Source of the DNA: DASWHR01 sp035541035
Lineage (GTDB): Bacteria > Actinomycetota > AC-67
DNA: 5,897 nt
NCBI GenBank assembly: GCA_035541035.1
Contig: DATLFO010000041.1
Span: 1-5,897, forward strand
Direction of reading: 5' to 3'
This document shows positions 1 through 5,800 of the stretch, piece after piece; the first letter of the stretch is position 1; each line of letters starts with the position of its first letter. The notes beneath the pieces were generated by a model. That model was not told where the DNA came from and searched no databases. It worked only from the letters and a program-made list of their open reading frames with translations. The position numbers and the translations under genes are program-made.

Positions 1-14
1 CCCGCCAGTTATTG

Positions 15-41
15 CAAGCTCGCGCTTCTGAGCGTTGCTTG
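15..41. repeat. Small imperfect hairpin
   Basis: CAAGC (15-19) pairs with GCTTG (37-41). Inside it, CGCT (23-26) pairs with AGCG (31-34) around a TCTG loop, with a small internal loop between the two helices. It could be the base of a terminator for a gene left of the window, but no T-run follows. The function is unassigned. Confidence 0.4.
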
Positions 42-80
42 ACCAGCGCGAACAACGGTAACGAACAGTTCCAACGTCCT

Positions 81-123
81 ACTTTCACCTCCACCAAGAG
101 CTTCTTGTTCGAACGGTGAAAGT
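81..123. repeat. 9-bp perfect inverted repeat with inner 5-bp stem
   Basis: ACTTTCACC (81-89) is the exact reverse complement of GGTGAAAGT (115-123). Between them CAAGA (95-99) pairs with TCTTG (103-107) around a 3-base loop, and the self-complementary GTTCGAAC lies at 107-114. Immediately after the right arm is GTTCGG-C-CCGAAC (122-134), another dyad. The nested layout suggests either a structured RNA or clustered operator half-sites. It matches no family I recognise. Confidence 0.5.
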
Positions 124-154
124 TCGGCCCGAACCAAGACCCGTCGAGGGATTG

Positions 155-230
155 GCCGGTCGACGACGCTCTTGTTCTTGTGTCAATACGGCGTTGCTCG
201 GCACGCCCGATTGACACAAGGTCGACCGGC
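155..230. repeat. Long two-tier perfect inverted repeat (10 bp + 11 bp arms)
   Basis: The outer arms GCCGGTCGAC (155-164) and GTCGACCGGC (221-230) are exact reverse complements. So are the inner arms CTTGTGTCAAT (177-187) and ATTGACACAAG (210-220). The two right arms are contiguous, while the left arms are separated by 12 bases (165-176). The 22-base centre contains a further GGCGT/ACGCC pairing around an 8-base loop. In total 21 arm bases pair without mismatch, which is unlikely by chance. There is no T-tract, so it is not a classic terminator. Candidates are a structured RNA, a recombination or MITE-like element, or a regulator site. Confidence 0.65.
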
Positions 231-245
231 TGACTTCGCCGATCG

Positions 246-255
246 CCACGCGTGG
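246..255. repeat. 10-bp perfect palindrome CCACGCGTGG
   Basis: CCACGCGTGG reads identically on both strands, about 130 bp before the ATG of the secreted-protein gene. Short palindromes are common in GC-rich DNA. This one may be an operator, but no second copy was found in the window. Confidence 0.3.
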
Positions 256-317
256 AGCCATCCAGCTCGGGATCGAGTCTCGGCCGCAAAAGCGATCGCC
301 AATGTCCGATTCATGCC

Positions 318-349
318 CGGGCCGGTGCGGTCTTCGTCACCGCGGCCCG
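318..349 (+). repeat. GC-rich stem-loop just upstream of the secreted-protein start codon
   Basis: CGGGCC (318-323) pairs with GGCCCG (344-349), and GCGGT (327-331) pairs with ACCGC (339-343). The 7-base loop is CTTCGTC, and the only interruption is a 3-base bulge (324-326). These 11 nearly all-GC pairs should be stable in RNA. The stem ends 36 bases before the ATG at 386. It could be part of a leader, an attenuating hairpin, or a terminator for upstream transcription. No T-run follows it. Confidence 0.5.
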
Positions 350-385
350 ACGGTCTCGTTATCGATCTGACGACCTACACCTTCA

Positions 386-2578
386 ATGCGACCATTTCGG
401 CGAATCATCCCCCTCGCGCTGATCGGGATCTCGATCCTGACCGGCCCTGCCGCGCGTGCCGACAACGACGCTCCGCGTGTCGTCTCGCTGTCGCGCGTCA
501 CCACCGCGCCCGCCGCCGGGCAGCCGGTGCGGCTGGACGTCGAGGTCTCCGACGGCGGCACGTCCACCGTCACGCACGTGCAGGCCGTCTACCGCGGGCC
601 CCGCGGTCACTTCTTCGTTCCCAGCGTCCACTTCGGGCAGTCGAGCGGACGGGGTGTCGCCTCGGCGACCTTGAACGCGTGGGCGGCGACGGGAGGATGG
701 TCGTTGACCGAGGTCATCGTCTACGACCGCGCCGACAACCGAACCCATTATCGCCGGGACGGCTCGACTCAGACCACGCCGTCGGGCGCGCGCCCGGCCG
801 AGCCCACGAGCATCGACTTCGCCGCCGCCGACTTCGAGCTGACGAACGCGAACGAGGACGTGACCGCGCCTTCGATCGATTCGATCCGTGCCGTGTTCGG
901 CACCGTCATAGCCGGGACGGCGCAAGCGGCGATCTACGAGGCGTCGGATGACCGGTCCGGGATCGCGTCGGTGAGCGTCCAATACTTCCTGCCCGGCAGA
1001 GCCGTCATGTTCCTGTCCAGCCCGCCGGCCGACTTGATCGGCGTCGGCCCGGTCGCCGGCGTCGTCCCGCTGTTCACCGAAGGCGGACACGCGACCCTCG
1101 CTCATGTGGCCGTCATCGACCGCGCGGACAACCGGACGATCTTCTCGGTGAACAACGGCGTCCTGTACTCGCCCGGCGGCATCGAGCCGGCCGCGACCGT
1201 CAACGTCGATCGGGCGAAGGTCGAGTTCGACGTGCAGGCCGTCGCTCCCGACGGCGACTACCCGTCGGTCGAATCGTTCGAGATGCGCTCATCGCGTGTG
1301 CTGCGCGCCGGCGAGCGTGTCACGATCGCCTTCTCGGTCTCGGATCCGACGACGTTGGTCTCGCAGGTCGGCGTCGGATGGAGAGATCAGTACGGGCATC
1401 AGATCAACGAGTGGTACCAGTGCGTCGGGCTTCGCGAAGGGACGATCTCGGCGACCATTCCGAGCTTCGTCGAGCCGGGAACGCGATGGGCTCTCCACCA
1501 GATCTCGGTGATGGATCGAGCGAAGCACGGGACCGGCTACCGCAGCGACGGCGTCACCACTCGTGAGGCCGGCAACGTGGTAACGCCCCACGCCACGCAC
1601 ACGTTCGACCTGTCCGCCGGCGATTTCGAGATCGAGGCCGGCGCGCCGCGGCAAGAGAACCTTCCGGCGCCGAAGGTGTGCGACCGGCCTACGCTCCTGG
1701 ATGTCGTCGCCGACCCGTCCGAGGTTGCTTCCGGGGAGACGTCCAGCCTTCGCGGAAGCGTCCGAGCCGGTGGCGCGCCCGTCGGCGACCCGGTGGCGGC
1801 GCTCTACGAGTACGAGGCCGGGCGACCGAAGCTGCTCAACGTCGTCCGCGGCGCGTCGGGCGGAACGTTCGCTCGCACGATCGCGCCGGAGAACGGCAAG
1901 ACGTATCGTGCTCGCTTCCTCGGCTCCGACGGCCACAACCCGGCGGATCCCGCGTTCTCGCCGCCGGTTCAGGTGCGTGTCGTCGGCGCCGGCAAGCACC
2001 GCAGCGCGCTGCACGGCTCGGCGCCGGATTGGATCCGCGCCGGAGCTCCGGCGACGGTCGCCGCTCTGCTGACCGACGCGGACACCTCGGTCGCGCTGGC
2101 CGGGCGGACCGTCGTCTTGGAAGCGCGTCCCGCCGGCGCGGCCGCGTTCCGGCGCGTCGCGACCGCGGCCACCGGCAGCGACGGGCGCGTCCGGTGGACG
2201 GTCCGGCCGGACTCCACCACCGACTATCGCGTGAGCTTCGCCGGCGACGCGGGAGCCGAGCCCGTCGTCTCCGCGCCGCGGCGTGTGCAGGTCGCTCCGC
2301 GGACCTGGCTGCTCGCCGACCGCACACGGCTTCCGCGCGGAGCGACCGCCTCGCTCACGACCGGCGTGGCGCCGTCGCACGCGGGGCACACGGTCGTCCT
2401 GCTGCGACGTGCTCAGGATCGCTGGGTGCGAGTCGCGACGGCGCGGCTCGACGGTTCCAGCCGAGCCGTCTTCCGGTTCCAGCCGCCGGCGGGATCCTGG
2501 ACGTACTCGGTTGCCACGTCCTCCCACGCCGATCACCGCTGGTCGCAGTCGCCCTCCGTGACACTGTCCGTAGGCTAA
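386..2578 (+). CDS. Secreted multi-domain Ig-like repeat protein, function unknown
   Basis: This encodes a 730-residue protein. The N-terminus is a Sec signal peptide: basic MRPFRR, a hydrophobic core at about residues 7-20, and a likely cleavage after ARA (25). Three diverged units of about 131 residues follow (roughly 29-152, 160-283 and 292-416). Each carries a DRADN/DRADN/DRAKH signature (114, 245, 377) in a 'V.DRA' strand and closes with an ADFEL-like stretch. The C-terminal half looks like three Ig-like beta-sandwich units (about 436-533, 534-638 and 639-730). The second shows the 'TGSDGRVRWTV...TDYRVSFAGD' style common in actinobacterial surface proteins. Only two cysteines occur (346 and 432) and could form one disulfide. 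No LPXTG motif, C-terminal membrane anchor or catalytic motif is visible, so a released or loosely wall-associated binding protein is inferred. ATG 386 is the first start after the in-frame TGA at 368-370. It has no Shine-Dalgarno, so initiation may be leaderless or non-canonical. I do not recognise a named family. Confidence 0.88.
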   Translation: MRPFRRIIPLALIGISILTGPAARADNDAPRVVSLSRVTTAPAAGQPVRLDVEVSDGGTSTVTHVQAVYRGPRGHFFVPSVHFGQSSGRGVASATLNAWAATGGWSLTEVIVYDRADNRTHYRRDGSTQTTPSGARPAEPTSIDFAAADFELTNANEDVTAPSIDSIRAVFGTVIAGTAQAAIYEASDDRSGIASVSVQYFLPGRAVMFLSSPPADLIGVGPVAGVVPLFTEGGHATLAHVAVIDRADNRTIFSVNNGVLYSPGGIEPAATVNVDRAKVEFDVQAVAPDGDYPSVESFEMRSSRVLRAGERVTIAFSVSDPTTLVSQVGVGWRDQYGHQINEWYQCVGLREGTISATIPSFVEPGTRWALHQISVMDRAKHGTGYRSDGVTTREAGNVVTPHATHTFDLSAGDFEIEAGAPRQENLPAPKVCDRPTLLDVVADPSEVASGETSSLRGSVRAGGAPVGDPVAALYEYEAGRPKLLNVVRGASGGTFARTIAPENGKTYRARFLGSDGHNPADPAFSPPVQVRVVGAGKHRSALHGSAPDWIRAGAPATVAALLTDADTSVALAGRTVVLEARPAGAAAFRRVATAATGSDGRVRWTVRPDSTTDYRVSFAGDAGAEPVVSAPRRVQVAPRTWLLADRTRLPRGATASLTTGVAPSHAGHTVVLLRRAQDRWVRVATARLDGSSRAVFRFQPPAGSWTYSVATSSHADHRWSQSPSVTLSVG

Positions 2579-2593
2579 GGCCCGATCGTAGAG

Positions 2594-2662
2594 AACACGC
2601 TCGCCCGCCCTCGCCAGCTGCACCGCGCGTCGCCGGAGCTCCTGCGGATGTGGTCGTGGCAT
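2594..2662 (-). pseudogene. IS3-type transposase OrfA, N-terminal fragment
   Basis: Read on the minus strand from ATG at 2662-2660, the frame gives MPRPHPQELRRRAVQLAR followed by AGERV. This resembles the characteristic N-terminus of IS3-family OrfA proteins (typically MPxPxPxEFRxRAVELAR...), which leads into a helix-turn-helix. A purine-rich AGGGGAG lies at a fitting distance upstream of the ATG. After about 23 codons the resemblance stops: the expected 'IAxDLGISES' helix is missing, and the frame instead enters the antisense of the secreted-protein gene. It is therefore a truncated, non-functional leftover. The frame stays open antisense to that gene, but this is a shadow and not transposase. 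The family call rests on memory of the motif, not on a search. Confidence 0.6.
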
Positions 2663-2687
2663 CCAGACTCCCCTGCGTTTCCGCAGG
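2641..2687. repeat. Hairpin with alternative pairing partner
   Basis: CCTGCG (2672-2677) and CGCAGG (2682-2687) form a perfect 6-bp stem with a TTTC loop. The right arm, as CCGCAGG (2681-2687), is also the exact complement of CCTGCGG at 2641-2647, so two mutually exclusive folds exist. On the minus strand the compact hairpin lies between the IS end and the transposase start. On the plus strand it lies about 95 bases past the stop of the secreted-protein gene and could act as a weak terminator, although no T-run follows. Confidence 0.45.
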
Positions 2688-2711
2688 TCAGGGCGGTTCG
2701 AATAGCGACCG

Positions 2712-2722
2712 TTCACCTCCAC
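2712..2722. repeat. Direct repeat TTCACCTCCAC, also at 84-94
   Basis: The same 11-base word occurs at 84-94 and 2712-2722, in the two non-coding regions of the window. The second copy overlaps ACCGTTCAC (2708-2716), which recurs at 2809-2817 ahead of the large regulator gene. These may be related regulatory half-sites or chance and IS-derived similarity. Confidence 0.35.
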
Positions 2723-2756
2723 AGCCCAGTTCTCCAGGTGTTACGTGCCCAACAGA

Positions 2757-2771
2757 GTTCGAAGCTCGAAC
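2757..2771. repeat. Dyad GTTCGA-AGC-TCGAAC
   Basis: This is a perfect 6-bp inverted repeat with a 3-base centre, about 85 bp upstream of the regulator start. Its size and position suit an operator for a dimeric regulator. A similar dyad, GTTCGG-C-CCGAAC, lies at 122-134. No binding protein can be named. Confidence 0.35.
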
Positions 2772-2818
2772 GCCCCGACTTGAGCTAACCGGAGCTCTCG
2801 CTGATCGAACCGTTCACT

Positions 2819-2847
2819 TTCTCGCCGCCGCGTGGGCGTCGTACAGT
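2819..2847 (+). promoter_or_regulatory. Candidate promoter of the large regulator gene
   Basis: TACAGT at 2842-2847 matches the actinobacterial -10 pattern TAnnnT. A poor -35 (TTCTCG, 2819-2824) lies 17 bases before it. Transcription would then start at about 2854-2857, on or next to the ATG at 2857, giving a leaderless message. This fits the lack of a Shine-Dalgarno before that ATG. The evidence is weak because the -35 is poor and short -10 matches occur by chance. Confidence 0.3.
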
Positions 2848-2856
2848 TCTGTCGGG

Positions 2857-5800
2857 ATGATCGACGGCAGGGAGTGTGATGCGAGGGGGCTCGTGACTGC
2901 AGCGGCTACTGGGGGGGCTCCGGCGGATACAGCGACGCAATCATCCGGCGAGCCACGCCCGATCGTTCAGGTGCGTCTGCTCGGACCATTCGAGATCCGC
3001 CTGCCGTCCGGGCGCGCGGCCGGTCCCTGGGCCCGCCCGACGGCACGCCGTCTGGTCCAACTGCTCTTGCTGAGTCGCGACCACCGCATCGGGCGCGAGG
3101 AGGTCATCGAGCTGCTGTTTCCGGGGTTGGGTCCCGAGCGCGCGGCGAATGCCGTTTCGAAGGCACTCTCGATGGCGCGCCGCTCCATGGCCGACGCCTT
3201 CACAGAGATCATCCTCGCCGACCGATCCACGATATGGATCGACGTCAACGTGGATCTGCGGATCGACCTGGAGCTCCATGAACAAGAGTTACATGGCGCG
3301 ATCGGTATGCCGCCTGGGATCGAACGCGACGACGCGCTGGAGCAGGCCCTGTTGCGTGGCGGGCGCCTGCTCGACGAGGAACTGTATGCGGACTGGGCGA
3401 TACCAAGACGGGATCATGTCGACCAGCTCCGACGTGACGCGCGGCTAGCGCTGGCGCGGGATCGCTCCGCCGGACACGGACGAGCCGATCCAGTCGCCGT
3501 CCTGGACGCGTGGAGCGGTGTCTTCTCGTCGGACCCGACATGTGAGGAAGCGGCGATCTCCCTGATGCAGGCATTCGCGCGGCAGGGTCGCCGAGACGAG
3601 GCGGTGCGGACGTATCACCGTTGCCGCGCGGCGCTTCGCCGTCTATTGGACACGGAGCCGTCGCGGGCCCTCGAGGTGGCACTCGATGAAGCGCAACGGG
3701 CACCCATCCTCGTGCGGCCGCCCACCTCCCTCGAGGTGGTTTCGTTTGGGCGGGAAGGAGTGCTCGATGAGATGCTCTCTCATCTCGATCGAACGCCCGT
3801 TGGCGGCGGGCCGTCCCTGGCCGTCCTCGGCCCGGCGGGGATAGGGAAGACCCACGTGCTCTTGGTTGTCCGTTCGCGGCTGATCGGGCAAGGGTGGCGG
3901 GTTCTTCACGCTACGTCGATCCCCGCCGACGCGGTCGTTCCCTACGCGGCGATCCGTACCGCGCTTGCCCCGCTGGCGGACAGGGTCCGCGAAGGGAGCC
4001 TGCTCGCGCGCGTCATGGGGAAGGGATCTCAGCGCGAGCGGGCAGGGAGCGTGGAAGCCTCGGAGCAGCAGATGGTGCTGGCCGGCGAGATCGCCGACCT
4101 CCTCGACGACGCGAGCAGCGACGGCCCGTTGGCCTTGGTGCTCGACGACTCGCAGTGGATGGAACCGGCGCTGGCAGCGGTGACGGCTCGGCTGGTGAGT
4201 CGGCCCGCGCCTCGAGGATGGGCGATCCTGATCGCAGCGCGCACGGACGAGCCCCATGCGCCCGTGCCGCCCCTCGCGTCGGGCGTCATCCGGATCGATC
4301 TCGAGCCGATGCCGGCTGAGCCGCTGGCGCAGGTCATCCGCGACCGGCTCGGCTTGCGGGTCGAGCTCTGGAGCGATGAGCTGAGGCAGGTCGTGGCCCG
4401 CAGCGGAGGTAACCCCTTGTTCGCGGTAGAACTCGGCCGCGCGCACCTCCTTACGCCGGGCGCTGCCGAGGCGAGCGTCCCAGAGACGATCAGTGGTCTG
4501 TTCAAGAGCCACCTGGCGGCCGCGACCCGCGAAGGCCGATCCCTCGTTCCTGTCGTGGCTCTCGCGGGTGACGCAGCGCCATTCGAGCTCGTCCTCCACG
4601 TCGGGGCCCAACTGCTCGGATCCGAGCCGGCGGCCATAGAAGCGATCGACGACCTGCTCGACCAAGGCCTGCTGACGGAGGATCCGGCGGGGGTGCGCCT
4701 GATCCATCCGCTCCTGCGCGACACCGCGCTCGCCTCACTGAATCCCGTTCGGAGGGCGGCCCTGCACGAAGCGTTGGCAACCTCGATCGAGCAGATCGGT
4801 GGTGACGAGGCAGGCGTCCGCTCCGCGCATCATCGGATCGCTGCGTTCATGGCGGCGCGCTTGCGGAGACACGCGGAGGCTGCCGTACGGGAGGGGTCGG
4901 CGGCCGCGGACGCCGCCTTCGAGGTGTATGCCGAAGGACCTGCGCTGGAGCTGTACCGCGGAGTCCTCGCCGCGTTCAACGCGCTGCCGGCAGCGGATCG
5001 CGCGCCCTGGCGCGCGCACGCTGTCGCGGCATGGCTCCGCGTGGCTTCGATCCTTACGCGGCGCTACGAGGTCGATGAGGCGCAGCGCGCGCTGAAGGAG
5101 GCGCTGGCGATGGCGGAGACCGACCAGGAGCGGAGTTCGGCGTGGAGCGGTCTGGCGAGTATCCCGTACCGGAGGGGGGACTTCGCCGCGGTTATCAGCC
5201 TGCTCGAGACGGGCCTGGCATCCCTCAGGGATGGCTCGGACCTGATCAGCGCCCAGATGCAGGTCGCGATCGCGTGGTCGAAGCTGCGGGACGGCCGGAC
5301 CGGTGAGGCAACCGACGGGCTGCAAGCCGCCCTGCCTGTGCTCGAGGAGGCCGGAGCGGTGAGAGCGGTGTTCCTATGCCTCGATTACCTGGCGCTCGCG
5401 CTCGAGGCGGCGGGTGCTCATGACGAGGCGGCCGATGCCTGGAGCAGAGCAGAGTCGACGTTGAACCTGGCCGCGGAGATGGAAGGCGAGGCATCGAGCC
5501 GGTGGGCGCGGCACTCGCGGGCCATGTTCGTCCTGCACCGGGCGCTGAGACCTCTGCTGATGGGAGACGCGACAACTGCGGTGCGCGACCTCGAGCAAGC
5601 CTTGCAGGCGTACCTCCCGCTGGGCGACCGATACGAGATGTCGGTGGCGCACGGCCTCCTCGCGTCGGCGTACCAGATGAACGGCGACCTCGCGGCTGCC
5701 CTCGAGCGATGGGAAACGGCCGCGACCTGCCTCGAAGAGTCGGGTCACTGGTACCACCTCGCGGGGATCCATGCATCGCGAGCAGGGGTCCTCGAAGCCC

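Larger units (their letters stand above)
1..385. other. Non-coding, inverted-repeat-rich region upstream of the secreted-protein gene
   Basis: I see no credible protein gene here. The short open frames lack family resemblance and good start signals. The first 240 bases are visibly less GC-rich than the flanking coding DNA. They contain several perfect inverted repeats, listed separately, and repeated words such as TCTTGTTC at 103-110 and 170-177. The frame of the downstream gene is closed by a TGA at 368-370, so the non-coding region must reach to within a few codons of that gene's ATG at 386. It may hold the 3' flank of an upstream gene outside the window, a promoter and a structured leader. 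I could not identify a convincing -35/-10 pair. Confidence 0.6.
2594..2700 (-). mobile_element. Solitary insertion-sequence end (remnant)
   Basis: The fragment of transposase OrfA is preceded on the minus strand by a leader starting near 2700 (CGAACCGCCCTGACCTGCGG, then a GC-rich hairpin and a ribosome binding site). This is the layout of the left end of an IS3-type element: terminal repeat, short leader, orfA. No partner end, OrfB/DDE catalytic domain or target duplication is visible. The outer limit near 2700 is a guess from the look of the terminal sequence. The inner limit is where the OrfA resemblance is lost, about 16 bp beyond the stop codon of the secreted-protein gene. Confidence 0.42.

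Noticed and set aside
211..240. TTGACA (211-216), matching a perfect -35 box
   Set aside because: No TAnnnT-like -10 lies 15-19 bases downstream. The hexamer is part of the right arm of the inverted repeat.
302..370. ATG at 302 in frame with the secreted-protein gene as an earlier start
   Set aside because: The frame is closed by TGA at 368-370, and the ATG at 386 is immediately followed by a good signal peptide.
172..951. 259-codon plus-strand frame overlapping the start of the secreted-protein gene
   Set aside because: Its translation is extremely Arg-rich and featureless, whereas the overlapping frame from 386 has a signal peptide and repeats. It also starts inside the large inverted repeat.
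2691..2710. GGTTCGAAT, resembling a tRNA T-loop or attachment site
   Set aside because: The flanking bases do not form the required 5-bp T-stem (GGCGG against AGCGA). No acceptor, D or anticodon arms are present.
1289..2722. Long minus-strand open frame antisense to the secreted-protein gene
   Set aside because: It has an Arg-rich composition typical of a GC-rich shadow frame. Only its first part, outside the plus-strand gene, resembles a real protein (transposase fragment), and that part is annotated separately.
2780..2808. TTGAGC as a -35 box for the regulator gene
   Set aside because: At 17-base spacing the -10 would be GATCGA, which is a poor match.
2521..2856. Upstream extension of the regulator frame (no stop for over 300 bp before ATG 2857)
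   Set aside because: The extension would encode Pro/Arg-rich sequence crossing the end of the secreted-protein gene and the IS remnant. It has no family resemblance, and SARP proteins start shortly before the VRLLG motif.
3643..4707. 354-codon minus-strand open frame within the regulator gene
   Set aside because: It lies wholly inside a plus-strand gene with clear ordered domain motifs. Its translation is low-complexity and Arg/Asp/His-rich with no recognisable domain.
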